From contig CAXYVX010000001.1 in the NCBI GenBank assembly GCA_964292495.1, positions 1-63,300 on the forward strand: a DNA stretch of 63,300 nt, written 5' to 3'. Below are positions 49,487 through 57,807 of the stretch, piece after piece. The notes beneath the pieces are model-generated. The model ran no database searches. It was given only the letters and a program-made list of their open reading frames with translations, and was not told the DNA's origin. The DNA is from CAXYVX01 sp964292495. Lineage in GTDB: Bacteria > Patescibacteriota > Saccharimonadia > Saccharimonadales > Saccharimonadaceae. Each line of letters starts with the position of its first letter. Position 1 is the stretch's first letter. The translations under genes were made by a program, and so were the position numbers.

Positions 49487-49514
49487 TTAGCACTCTTGAC
49501 CCAGAGAGTGCTAA
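49487..49514 (+). promoter_or_regulatory. CIRCE element of dnaJ with 10-nt spacer
   Basis: TTAGCACTC and GAGTGCTAA are separated by 10 nt, not the canonical 9. The stem extends by one pair (T/A), leaving an 8-nt loop. TTGACC inside the loop is the -35, and TGC-TATAAT (hexamer 49520-49525) ends 7 nt before ATG 49533, giving a leaderless dnaJ mRNA. Confidence 0.9.
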
Positions 49515-49532
49515 TTTGCTATAATTGGTTTT

Positions 49533-50597
49533 ATGGAAAAACGAGATTATTATGAAGTTTTGGGCGTTTCAAAAACGGCGAGCGATGAGGAAATTAAGAA
49601 AGCTTATCGCAAAAAAGCTGTGAAATTGCACCCAGACCATGGAGGAAGTGAGAAAGACTTTAAGGAGCTGAACGAGGCTTACGACACCCTAAAAGACGGA
49701 GGTAAGCGTGCTAATTACGACCAGTTTGGCCACGCGGCGGCAGGCATGAATCAAGGCGGACCGGGTGCGGGGGGATTTGGCGCTGATTTTGGAGATCTTG
49801 GCGATATTTTTTCACAGTTTTTTGGCGGAGGTCAGTCAAGCGGATTTTCTCAGCAGAGTTCTTCGCGGGCGCGGCGTCGCGGAAGAGATGTTGAAACTCG
49901 TGTGAATGTTAGTTTTCGCGAAAGTATTTTTGGCACGGAAAAAGAAATTTCAATGACCTTGGATATTGAATGCGACCACTGCCACGGAGACGGATCCGAG
50001 CCTGGAAGCAGTCTTGAAACTTGCCCGACTTGCCACGGATCCGGCCAAATTGTTCGGACGGTTAATTCTCTGTTTGGTCCGATTCAGCAGGCTGAAACTT
50101 GCCGCACTTGCCGCGGTCGCGGAAAAATTCCGGAAAAAACTTGCGTCAAATGTTCTGGGCGCGGTGTTGTTCGCGAAAAAGTTGAACTGAAAGTTAAAAT
50201 ACCGGCGGGAATTTCTGATGGAAACGCTGTGCGCCTTGCTGGTCGCGGCGAAGCAGTGCAAGACGGTAACGCGGGTGATCTGTATGTTGTGGTCAATGTC
50301 AAGCCAGATAAAAAATTCTCGCGCGACGGTGAATTGATTTTGAGTGAAGAAACCATTTCTTTTGCGGACGCAGCTCTTGGCGCGGAAATTGAAGTTGAAA
50401 CTTTGGATGGGAATTTAGTGATGAAAGTTCCGGCTGGCACGCAAAGCGGATCGGATTTCAAATTGTCTGGCCACGGCGTTCCTTCGCGAAATAATCCCGA
50501 AAAACGTGGCGCGCAAATCGTGAAAATCAATGTTGAAGTGCCGCGAAAACTCTCGCGAAAGCAGAAAAAGTTATTGGAAGAATTTCGCGAAAGTTAA
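49533..50597 (+). CDS. dnaJ: chaperone DnaJ (Hsp40)
   Basis: The 354-aa protein has a J-domain with HPD (KLHPDHGGSEKDF), a Gly/Phe-rich linker and four CxxCxGxG zinc repeats (CDHCHGDG, CPTCHGSG, CRTCRGRG and CVKCSGRG). C-terminal substrate domains follow. It stimulates DnaK. It is HrcA-controlled by its own CIRCE, separate from dnaK. Confidence 0.97.
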   Translation: MEKRDYYEVLGVSKTASDEEIKKAYRKKAVKLHPDHGGSEKDFKELNEAYDTLKDGGKRANYDQFGHAAAGMNQGGPGAGGFGADFGDLGDIFSQFFGGGQSSGFSQQSSSRARRRGRDVETRVNVSFRESIFGTEKEISMTLDIECDHCHGDGSEPGSSLETCPTCHGSGQIVRTVNSLFGPIQQAETCRTCRGRGKIPEKTCVKCSGRGVVREKVELKVKIPAGISDGNAVRLAGRGEAVQDGNAGDLYVVVNVKPDKKFSRDGELILSEETISFADAALGAEIEVETLDGNLVMKVPAGTQSGSDFKLSGHGVPSRNNPEKRGAQIVKINVEVPRKLSRKQKKLLEEFRES

Positions 50598-50613
50598 AAT
50601 AAATCCATTCCGC

Positions 50614-50641
50614 TTGACTTTTGTTTGAATTTATGTATAAT
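50614..50641 (+). promoter_or_regulatory. promoter of the RimB-RimK pair, leaderless spacing
   Basis: TTGACT (50614-50619) and TATAAT (50636-50641) are separated by 16 bp, with the -10 ending 7 nt before ATG 50649. Confidence 0.75.
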
Positions 50642-50648
50642 ATAAGAT

Positions 50649-51041
50649 ATGTTTGAAGACAAAAAAACTATATTTGGCGCCACTGAGAAAGTGATTCTCC
50701 CTGATTTTGCCAGTATTCAGCTTGATGCAAAAATCGATACCGGCGCTTGGAGCGGAGCGCTTCATGCGGAAAATATTCGCGAAATTAACGGAGAATTGGT
50801 TTTTGAGATTGATGGAGAAGAATTTCAGGAGAAAAATTTCTCGAAAGTGAAGGTGAGATCTGCTTCTGGCCACGCACAAAATCGGTATAAAATTCCCATA
50901 CGCATGATGATAATGGGGCGAGAATACAACGGAGAAATAACGCTTACAAATCGAGAGCAATTGACGTTTGAGATGTTGATTGGGCGGAAATTTTTGGCAG
51001 AAAATGGAGTTTTAGTGGATGTAAATAGAAAGGGAATTTGA
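50649..51041 (+). CDS. RimB-like retropepsin-fold aspartic protease (ATP-dependent zinc protease family)
   Basis: The 130-aa protein matches COG4067: the catalytic AKIDTGAWSGALHAENI (residues 26-42), SGHAQNRYKIPIRMMIMG, and EMLIGRKFLAENGVLVDV at the end. RimB in Pseudomonas cleaves or trims poly-glutamate made by RimK on ribosomal protein S6. Here the gene directly precedes a RimK-like ligase with 2 nt between stop and start, so an add-and-trim pair is likely. The protein partner is not shown by the sequence. Confidence 0.88.
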   Translation: MFEDKKTIFGATEKVILPDFASIQLDAKIDTGAWSGALHAENIREINGELVFEIDGEEFQEKNFSKVKVRSASGHAQNRYKIPIRMMIMGREYNGEITLTNREQLTFEMLIGRKFLAENGVLVDVNRKGI

Positions 51042-51043
51042 AA

Positions 51044-51961
51044 ATGAAAATTGCAATTTTAAGCAACGGACCGGGAAATTATTCAACAAAACGGCTGAAA
51101 GAAGTCGCGGAATCTCGCGGGCATGAAGTTGATGTTATTAAATACAAAAACTGTTATGTGAGCGTTTCAAAAACTGACGGAAAAGTTATTTATAACGGCG
51201 AAGAAATAGATATGAAAGTTTATGACGCTGTGATTCCGCGAATCGCGAACTACATGACGCGCTATGGAACCGCGATTGTTCGGCAGTTGGAACGCGAAGG
51301 TTTGTTTACAACTTCAAGCGCTCTCGCGATTCAACGCAGTCGCGACAAACTTCGCGCGACGCAAATTCTCGCGAAATATGTTGACATACCAAAAACGATT
51401 TTTTCGCGAAACTCAACCGACATCAACGACATGATTGAGGAACTTGGCGGTGCGCCGATCGTGATTAAACTCGCACAGAGCACGCACGGAAATGGCGTAG
51501 TTTTGGCGGATACGAAAAAGGCGGCCAAGAGCGCGTTGCAGGCGTTTTACCTCTATAATGAAGACGGAACAAATGTGATGATCCAGGAGTTTATTAAGGA
51601 AAGTATGGGGACCGATATTCGCGCTTTTGTGGTTGGCGGACGCGTTGTGGCGAGCATGAAACGCCAGAGTTTGGACGACTCGGATTTCCGGAGCAACTTG
51701 CATAAAGGCGGTGTTGGAACTCCGGTTAAATTGACACCAGAAGAAAGAAGAGCTGCGATTAAAGCTGCCAAAGCGATGAATCTCGGAATTGCCGGCGTGG
51801 ATATTATGCGCAGCGAGCGCGGACCACTTGTGCTTGAAGTCAATGCGTCGCCTGGGTTCGGAATTGAGCAGGCGACTGGCCGCGATGTTGCAACGCCAAT
51901 CATTGAATATGTTGAGCGCGGCGCGAAACATGGTCAAAAAAAGGATAAAATCGGAGCTTAA
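51044..51961 (+). CDS. rimK: RimK-family ATP-grasp amino-acid ligase
   Basis: The protein of about 305 aa has a RimK N-terminal domain (MKIAILSNGPGNYSTKRL) and an ATP-grasp core. The core includes RSRDKLRATQILAKYVDIPKT, GAPIVIKLAQSTHGNGVVLA, MIQEFIKESMGTDIRAFVVG and GIAGVDIMRSERGPLVLEVNASPG. Family members add glutamate to S6 or make other oligo-amino-acid tails. ATG 51044 lies just after the upstream TGA, so the two genes are coupled. A second in-frame TTG at 51038 is less likely. Confidence 0.88.
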   Translation: MKIAILSNGPGNYSTKRLKEVAESRGHEVDVIKYKNCYVSVSKTDGKVIYNGEEIDMKVYDAVIPRIANYMTRYGTAIVRQLEREGLFTTSSALAIQRSRDKLRATQILAKYVDIPKTIFSRNSTDINDMIEELGGAPIVIKLAQSTHGNGVVLADTKKAAKSALQAFYLYNEDGTNVMIQEFIKESMGTDIRAFVVGGRVVASMKRQSLDDSDFRSNLHKGGVGTPVKLTPEERRAAIKAAKAMNLGIAGVDIMRSERGPLVLEVNASPGFGIEQATGRDVATPIIEYVERGAKHGQKKDKIGA

Positions 51962-51967
51962 TTCGCG

Positions 51968-52013
51968 AAAAATTCAAGCCCAAAAAACTTTTTCAAAGGG
52001 GCTTGAATTTTAT
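51968..52013 (+). terminator. rimK terminator
   Basis: AAAATTCAAGCCC / GGGGCTTGAATTTT is a long stem with a 16-nt loop. Confidence 0.85.
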
Positions 52014-52049
52014 TAAAAAGTTTGATAGAATTACTAGGTTATCAGCTGT

Positions 52050-52125
52050 GGGTCTATAGCTCAGCTGGTAGAGCACGGGCCTTTTAAGCCTGGTGTCGTG
52101 GGTTCGAACCCCACTGGACCCACCA
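52050..52125 (+). tRNA. tRNA-Lys (TTT)
   Basis: Acceptor arms lie at 52050-52056 and 52115-52121 (one G-U), the anticodon TTT is at 52083-52085, the T-arm is GGTTCGAACCC, and CCA is encoded at 52123-52125. Confidence 0.96.
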
Positions 52126-52131
52126 AAATTA

Positions 52132-52154
52132 TCCGGTCAATTGGCCGGTTTTTT
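52132..52154 (+). terminator. tRNA-Lys terminator overlapping the comEC promoter
   Basis: The CCGGTC AATT GGCCGG hairpin has a TTTTTT tail, and the tail runs into the TGT-TATTAT -10 of comEC. Confidence 0.75.
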
Positions 52155-52162
52155 GTTATTAT
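52154..52162 (+). promoter_or_regulatory. extended -10 of comEC, leaderless spacing
   Basis: TGT-TATTAT ends 6 nt before ATG 52169, directly behind the tRNA-Lys terminator. Confidence 0.6.
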
Positions 52163-52168
52163 TGATAC

Positions 52169-53836
52169 ATGGTAAAACGCGAGCCACCTCAAAAACTCGA
52201 CGCCCGCGCTCATAAAGTCGAACCTGACCGAAGTAAAAAATCTTCGGAGACTGCTTTTTCTTGGAATAAACGAACAATAAAAACAGTGCTTTTTCGCGAA
52301 AAAATTCGTTCATCGTGGATGATTACCGCGATTTTAGCTGGTTTCATTGCCGGAATTGGTTTATCGCTTTTGCCGCAAGCAAATTTATTTTTTGGCGAAA
52401 TTCCTTTGATTTTTGCTGGAATTTTGGCGGTTTTGGTCTTAATTTCAAGGCTGAAATTCGCGATATTTCTTGCGATTTTTGCCGGGATGATTTTAGGAAT
52501 CAACCGCGGGTTGCCAGCACAAGGAGACTTGTCTTCGTGGCAAAATGTCATTGGTAAAAATGCAAATATAACGGCGAAAGTGGAGCAAGATCCCGGGCTT
52601 GGCGCATCGGGTGCGACGAGCTTATATTTGACGGATATTGTTTTGGGTGGTCGCGAGATGCCGGGCACGATGTATGTCAGTTTATTTACAAAAGGTCAGA
52701 AGATTTCGCGAAGTGATGAAGTTGAAATTTCAGGAAAAATATCGGCTGGTTTCGGATCTTTTGTTGCGAGCATGCGGTATGGATCGCTCGACGGAATCAC
52801 TGAAAATACTGGCGCAGATCCAGCGAGAGAAGCCAGAGATTTTTTCGGGGAAAATCTGCGCAAAACAATTCCTTCGCCCGCGTCTGATCTTGGGATGGGG
52901 ATACTTGCCGGGCAAAAAACAGCTCTTCCATCCGCAGTTTCGGTGGCTTTTATCACCGTTTCTTTGACGCACATTGTTGTGGCCAGCGGGTATAATCTCA
53001 CCATTCTCATCAGGTTCGCCAGAAGATTATTCGCGAAAATTTCCAGGTTTTCCGGACTAGTTTTTGGCACGATTTTGGTTGTTTTATTCGCGAATGTGAC
53101 TGGATTTTCGCCAAGCATGTTCCGCGCATCTTTGGTGGCAATCATGAGTTTGTTCGCCTGGTATTATGGCAGAAAATTTCATCCCGTTGCGCTGTTAATT
53201 ATGACCGCGGCCGTGACGGTTTTCGTCAATCCGACATATCTCTGGGGTGACGCGGGCTGGTGGATGAGCTTCACGAGTTTTGCTGGAGTTCTGATTTTCG
53301 CGCCGTTAATTAAGGATTTCTTTTGGGGGAATGAAAAAGATTTTCGCGAAAAGCCAAAAATTATCAAACATATAAAAACGTTCCTTTTCAGAGGGAAATT
53401 TTCCAAAATTCAGAAAAGCGAACAGGTTGAGAAAAAGCATTCAATTCGCGGAATTGTGATTGAGACTTTTAGCGCACAACTGCTTTCTGCACCTGTGATT
53501 GCTCTGGCGATGGGACAATTTTCGCCATATGGTCTGATTTCAAATCTGCTTGTTTTGCCGGTTGTTCCACTGGCGATGGCGCTGACATTTGTGGCGGGAA
53601 TCGGTGGATTTTTGTTGCCAGAATTTATCGCGAAAATTGTGGCTTGGCCGGCGACGCAGTTGTTAAACTATATTATTTCGGTCGCTGGGTGGGTGAGTGA
53701 ATTTCCGGGGGCTGAACAGAAAGTTGAATTTGGACTTTGGCATGCCGCAGCGTCGTTCGCGATAATTTTAGTGATAATAATTATCCTGAAAAAGAAAACC
53801 AGGCACAATTTTTACTCCGACAATCTTGTTGAGTAA
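52169..53836 (+). CDS. comEC: ComEC/Rec2-type DNA-uptake channel protein
   Basis: The 555-aa membrane protein has a basic cytoplasmic start, two to three helices, an OB-like extracytoplasmic region and the Competence domain. The domain shows LTHIVVASGYNLTILIRFAR, FSPSMFRASLVAIMSLFAWYYGR, and NPTYLWGDAGWWMSFTSFAG. The C-terminal metallo-beta-lactamase-like domain of long ComEC proteins is absent. It would carry single-stranded DNA across the membrane, a basis for natural competence and a possible link to the TTCGCGAA signal. Confidence 0.85.
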   Translation: MVKREPPQKLDARAHKVEPDRSKKSSETAFSWNKRTIKTVLFREKIRSSWMITAILAGFIAGIGLSLLPQANLFFGEIPLIFAGILAVLVLISRLKFAIFLAIFAGMILGINRGLPAQGDLSSWQNVIGKNANITAKVEQDPGLGASGATSLYLTDIVLGGREMPGTMYVSLFTKGQKISRSDEVEISGKISAGFGSFVASMRYGSLDGITENTGADPAREARDFFGENLRKTIPSPASDLGMGILAGQKTALPSAVSVAFITVSLTHIVVASGYNLTILIRFARRLFAKISRFSGLVFGTILVVLFANVTGFSPSMFRASLVAIMSLFAWYYGRKFHPVALLIMTAAVTVFVNPTYLWGDAGWWMSFTSFAGVLIFAPLIKDFFWGNEKDFREKPKIIKHIKTFLFRGKFSKIQKSEQVEKKHSIRGIVIETFSAQLLSAPVIALAMGQFSPYGLISNLLVLPVVPLAMALTFVAGIGGFLLPEFIAKIVAWPATQLLNYIISVAGWVSEFPGAEQKVEFGLWHAAASFAIILVIIIILKKKTRHNFYSDNLVE

Positions 53837-53859
53837 ACTTTGCAGAATGCCGCCAATTT

Positions 53860-53868
53860 TGCTAAAAT
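53860..53868 (+). promoter_or_regulatory. extended -10 of murT-gatD, leaderless spacing
   Basis: TGC-TAAAAT ends 6 nt before ATG 53875. Confidence 0.7.
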
Positions 53869-53874
53869 CATAAG

Positions 53875-55179
53875 ATGAATTTAAGAAACTTTTTGTCCGT
53901 CGCGGTTGGGAAAACAGTTGCGAAAAGCTCTCGTATTCGCGGCGGCCATGGCTCAGCTCTGCCTGGCTTGGTGATTGAAAAAATTGATCCAAAATTTCTT
54001 CAACGGATTTTTCGCGAAATTCCAGTCGCGGTTATTTCCGGGACAAATGGCAAGACCACAACAACGAAAATGGTGGTGGAATTGCTTGAAAAAAACGGAT
54101 TAAATGTTTTTACAAATGATTCTGGAAGCAATTTTTCGCGAGGCGTCGCGAGTAGCGCGGTCAGCAAAATGCGCGGCGGAAAGCTGGAATTTGACATTGC
54201 TGTGCTTGAATTGGATGAGGCGCACGCGGTGAAATTTGTCCACGACATAAATCCAGATTTCTCGCTACTACTGAATGTTTTAAGGGATCAACTTGACCGG
54301 TTTGGCGAAATCGATACGACCGCAAAAATGATGACGGAAATCGCGAAAAACACGCGAAAAAAACTCGTTCTAAACGCCAATGATCCACGCATTTCACAGA
54401 ACGAAAAATTGACGGAAGCGGATGTTTTATGGTTTGGTTTTTCAGATGATCTGAGTGAAATCTTCCCGACCGATGAGCAGCTACATGATGGAAAAAAAGC
54501 GCAAAAACGAAATGGAAAATCCGAGAAAATTTCGCGAAAAAATGACGATATTTTGCTTGCCGATTTTTCAAAAAATAATTCTGCAGAGTATGATTTTAAT
54601 GGCGAAAAAGTTCGCGAAAATCTTGCTGCCGGCGGAGCTCACAATGCTCTAAATGGTTCTGCCGCATTGCAGCTCGTGAGAGCAATTTTGCTGGAAAAAA
54701 GTTGTGGCAAATTTGATTTCAAAAAGAATGTTGAATGGCTCGCGAAAGTTAACCCAGCTTTTGGCCGCGGAGAATCTATTAAGATTGGAGACAAAAATAT
54801 TGTTTTGAATTTGGTCAAAAATCCGGCCGGTTTCCAATCTGTTTTGCGCTCTGCGGACGCGGAAAAAACCACGCTTTTTGCCGTGAATGACCAATACGCG
54901 GACGGTCGGGATGTGAGCTGGCTATACGATGTTGATTTTGACGTTTTCGCGAATAAAAACACCAAAATTTTCACAACGGGAATTCGCGCGAATGACATCG
55001 CTCTGCGTCTTGAATATGACGGCGTAAAAGTGCTCGGAATTGATGGAAATATCTTCAATGCAACCGAGAATTTCTTGACTGAAAATAGTGGAGATTTGCA
55101 GATTTTCGCAACCTATACGGCGATGTTGAAAATTCGAAAGATAATAAAAGAAAAATTAAGAAATGAGGATAAGCGATGA
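53875..55179 (+). CDS. murT: lipid II isoglutaminyl synthase, MurT subunit, no zinc ribbon
   Basis: The 434-aa Mur-ligase-fold protein has the P-loop SGTNGKTTTTKMVVELL near residue 52, DFSLLLNVLRDQLDRFGE, a central domain with AGGAHNALNGSAALQLV, and a DUF1727 C-terminal domain (DVSWLYDVDFDVF). It activates D-Glu of lipid II for amidation by GatD. The four-cysteine zinc ribbon normally inserted in the central domain is missing: the stretch after DVLWFGFSDDLSE is Lys-rich and cysteine-free. It overlaps gatD by 4 nt. Confidence 0.9.
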   Translation: MNLRNFLSVAVGKTVAKSSRIRGGHGSALPGLVIEKIDPKFLQRIFREIPVAVISGTNGKTTTTKMVVELLEKNGLNVFTNDSGSNFSRGVASSAVSKMRGGKLEFDIAVLELDEAHAVKFVHDINPDFSLLLNVLRDQLDRFGEIDTTAKMMTEIAKNTRKKLVLNANDPRISQNEKLTEADVLWFGFSDDLSEIFPTDEQLHDGKKAQKRNGKSEKISRKNDDILLADFSKNNSAEYDFNGEKVRENLAAGGAHNALNGSAALQLVRAILLEKSCGKFDFKKNVEWLAKVNPAFGRGESIKIGDKNIVLNLVKNPAGFQSVLRSADAEKTTLFAVNDQYADGRDVSWLYDVDFDVFANKNTKIFTTGIRANDIALRLEYDGVKVLGIDGNIFNATENFLTENSGDLQIFATYTAMLKIRKIIKEKLRNEDKR

Positions 55180-55997
55180 AAGAAAAAACATTAAAAATCG
55201 TCCAACTTTACCCAGACGAAATGAATATTTACGGCGACAACGGCAATGTTTTGGTTTTGTCTGAGCGTTCAAAATTATACGGGTTTTCACCTGAAATATC
55301 GTATTTTGAGGTTAGATCTGATCCAAAAATAATTCGTGAAGCTGACATCTTGGTTGGCGGTGGCGGGCAAGATTCCGGGCAGCTAAAAGTTGCTGCGGAC
55401 CTTCAAAAAAACGCGGAAGTTTTTCGCGAATCAATCGCAAAAGGTTGTGCGGGGGTTTTGATTTGCGGAATGTATCAGCTGTTCGGCAAGAGATTTTTGA
55501 CAAATGACGGCGACGAAATTGCTGGAATATCTGTTTTTGATGTTGAAACTATCGCCCAGCCGAAGCGATTGATCGGAAACATTGTGATTGATTCTGATTT
55601 TGGCAAGCTCGTCGGCTTTGAAAATCATTCTGGATTGACTTATCTTCGCGACGGACAGGCAGCGTTTGGAGAAATTGTATCTGGCGGCGGAAATAACGGA
55701 AAAGATGGCAGCTGGAACAGGGAAAAAGAAGATCTTAAAAACATTTCAAAAGTTAGCGAAAAAAATCTTGGCGGAAGCGAAGGATCGCGCACGGAAAATT
55801 GTTTTGGATCTTATTTGCACGGGCCAATTTTGTCAAAAAACCCGAAGTTTGCGGACGCTCTTTTGCTGATAGCAGCCAAGCGGAAATTTGGTTGTGAACA
55901 GCTGGAAGCGGTTAATGAAGATTCGCGAAAAAGATTGGCTCATCTTGATGAGATAGCGGAAAGAGCTAGAGAAATCGTTTTTTTGAGACCAAGATAG
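55176..55997 (+). CDS. gatD: lipid II isoglutaminyl synthase, glutaminase subunit GatD
   Basis: The 273-aa CobB/CobQ-type class I glutamine amidotransferase has the nucleophile Cys 97 in GVLICGMYQLFG and His 215 in GSYLHGPILSKNP. It supplies ammonia to MurT so that D-Glu becomes D-isoGln in lipid II, a modification typical of Gram-positive walls. A loop before the His (about 170-207) is longer and more charged than in the S. aureus protein. Confidence 0.93.
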   Translation: MKEKTLKIVQLYPDEMNIYGDNGNVLVLSERSKLYGFSPEISYFEVRSDPKIIREADILVGGGGQDSGQLKVAADLQKNAEVFRESIAKGCAGVLICGMYQLFGKRFLTNDGDEIAGISVFDVETIAQPKRLIGNIVIDSDFGKLVGFENHSGLTYLRDGQAAFGEIVSGGGNNGKDGSWNREKEDLKNISKVSEKNLGGSEGSRTENCFGSYLHGPILSKNPKFADALLLIAAKRKFGCEQLEAVNEDSRKRLAHLDEIAERAREIVFLRPR

Positions 55998-56055
55998 TAA
56001 TGTAAAATCGCCAGAAATAATTCGCGAATTTATGAAAAACAGTTCGCAAATTGTT

Positions 56056-57660
56056 TTAGTAATGGACCCAAACAGGCGTGCCGATTTGCGAGAAATCGTA
56101 AATAAATTTCGCGTCGCCTTTCCACATGTTGAGGCAGCCGTGAGAAAGCCCGGTTCTGAGCTGATCTGGCGTTAACCACCAAGCTTCGTGAAATGCATAT
56201 CCGCCTGGACCCCAGTAAGTTACATAGTGGATTGAGCAAAGGCTGGCTTGTGTTCCGCCCGGATTTGGCATGCAGACGCCGCCATAAGGGTTTGAATTCA
56301 CTGCGTTTGAGCGGTCTCGCGACATTCCCGCGGCGAGGTTCGCTTCGTAGCTTGCGTTTGGCCCGGCTGAGCCAGATGAATCGTTCCCGCCCACCTTTCC
56401 GAAAACCTTAAATAATCCAGTGATAGTTGCGCGCTCTGGGTCGATTTGCGCGGCACCTTTTGCGAAATTGTTGAATTGGGCTACCGGAGTCGCGCCGTTG
56501 TATGCGGTGACTGTCCAGGTTGAGAGGTTCGCTTCAATCCAATGCTGGTCGGAAAGTGTTTGAACCTTGTCGCTTTGCGCGGCGGACTGAGTTGTATTTA
56601 GGGCAAGATTTACTGGCTGACCGTCTTGAAGCGCGGAGATTATTTGAAGGGAAATGTCATCTGTGTTGTTAATGGCTTGGCCGTTTTGCCCCTTTGAGAC
56701 CGTGGCGTAAACTGTGTTTCCATCGGGCGAAGTTATCATTTTTCCGTTTATCGGCTTGTTTGGAATTGTCGCTTGGACTTTTGTGGAGATAAATTCTTTA
56801 ACTTTATTTCTGTCAAAAGTTATGCTGAGACGACCGTTTTCAGGAGTAAATACAGCCCAATTCGCGATGTCAACTGGATCTGGAAAATATACGGTTTGGC
56901 CATTTATTTGAAGGTTTATTCTTTGGTGAAGTCGCGAATTTATGGAATCTGCCGCTGCGGTTGCCGCTTCATCTGAGACAGCTGGTTTGCTGGATGTGAT
57001 TGCAACTTCTGAAACGGCGGATCGAGGATTTTTAACAAGACTTTCAATAATTAATTTCATTTTGCTCATATCAATCACTTTTCCTTCGGCACTAGCTTGG
57101 GTGACGAATTTTTGCGCTTTTTGATCGTAAATGACGCCGGCATTTTGAGCAGGGCTGGTGATCAGATCAGGGAAATTCTGGTTTAAAAACTTTTGCGTTT
57201 GCTCCCAATCAAAACTCGCGGAAAGCTCAATATTATGCTCCCCAAACAGATTCACGCGGTTCAGCCAGTTGTCGCTCGTGGAAACAGCTTGCTTTATGGT
57301 CTTGTCCATGTCAATTGTTATTCCCAGATCGCTAGCCTGCGCGGTCACTGTGTTTCCGCGAGAAGATAGCGTGAGCTGAATTTTGCTTTGGATTTGATTG
57401 ATTTGGTCCTTGATTGAAAGGGAGTTATTGCCGCTGACGTTATTTCCAGCGATTTTTGTGCCTGGTGCCGCTACAGCGTTGTATTTCGCGATTAAAAACG
57501 CTGCGCCACCCGCAATAACCAAGAAACAGAAAGAAATAAGGATCACAACAGCATGTTTTTTCGCCCATCCACCCGTGTGCTTTACTAGCTTTTTTGCGTG
57601 TCCAAAGTGAACCACTTCTCCGCCTGCTGAATCCTTAATTTGTTTCTTATTTTTCATCAT
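56056..57660 (-). CDS. L,D-transpeptidase (YkuD) with N-terminal peptidoglycan-binding-like domains
   Basis: The 534-aa protein has one helix (about 34-57) and extracytoplasmic domains of the YoaR/PG-binding-4 type that appear twice (about 100-200 and 225-330). It ends in a YkuD domain with HEAWWLTPDQLRTGLSHGC; the nucleophile Cys is residue 509. It makes 3-3 cross-links or anchors proteins to peptidoglycan. An extended -10 (TGA-TAAAAT) ends 9 nt before ATG 57660. Confidence 0.93.
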   Translation of the reverse strand: MMKNKKQIKDSAGGEVVHFGHAKKLVKHTGGWAKKHAVVILISFCFLVIAGGAAFLIAKYNAVAAPGTKIAGNNVSGNNSLSIKDQINQIQSKIQLTLSSRGNTVTAQASDLGITIDMDKTIKQAVSTSDNWLNRVNLFGEHNIELSASFDWEQTQKFLNQNFPDLITSPAQNAGVIYDQKAQKFVTQASAEGKVIDMSKMKLIIESLVKNPRSAVSEVAITSSKPAVSDEAATAAADSINSRLHQRINLQINGQTVYFPDPVDIANWAVFTPENGRLSITFDRNKVKEFISTKVQATIPNKPINGKMITSPDGNTVYATVSKGQNGQAINNTDDISLQIISALQDGQPVNLALNTTQSAAQSDKVQTLSDQHWIEANLSTWTVTAYNGATPVAQFNNFAKGAAQIDPERATITGLFKVFGKVGGNDSSGSAGPNASYEANLAAGMSRDRSNAVNSNPYGGVCMPNPGGTQASLCSIHYVTYWGPGGYAFHEAWWLTPDQLRTGLSHGCLNMWKGDAKFIYDFSQIGTPVWVHY

Positions 57661-57731
57661 GCTATGACGATTTTATCATAAGTCTAATGAAAACTTTGTT
57701 TTTTTCGCGGAATCTGATAAACTTTACGTAT

Positions 57732-57807
57732 CGGGGTGTAGCGCAGTTGGTAGCGCACGCGGTTTGGGACCGTGAGGTCGTCCGTTCGAGCCGGATCACC
57801 CCGACCA
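57732..57807 (+). tRNA. tRNA-Pro (TGG)
   Basis: The acceptor arm CGGGGTG / CACCCCG is perfect, the anticodon TGG is at 57765-57767, and CCA is encoded at 57805-57807. Confidence 0.95.
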
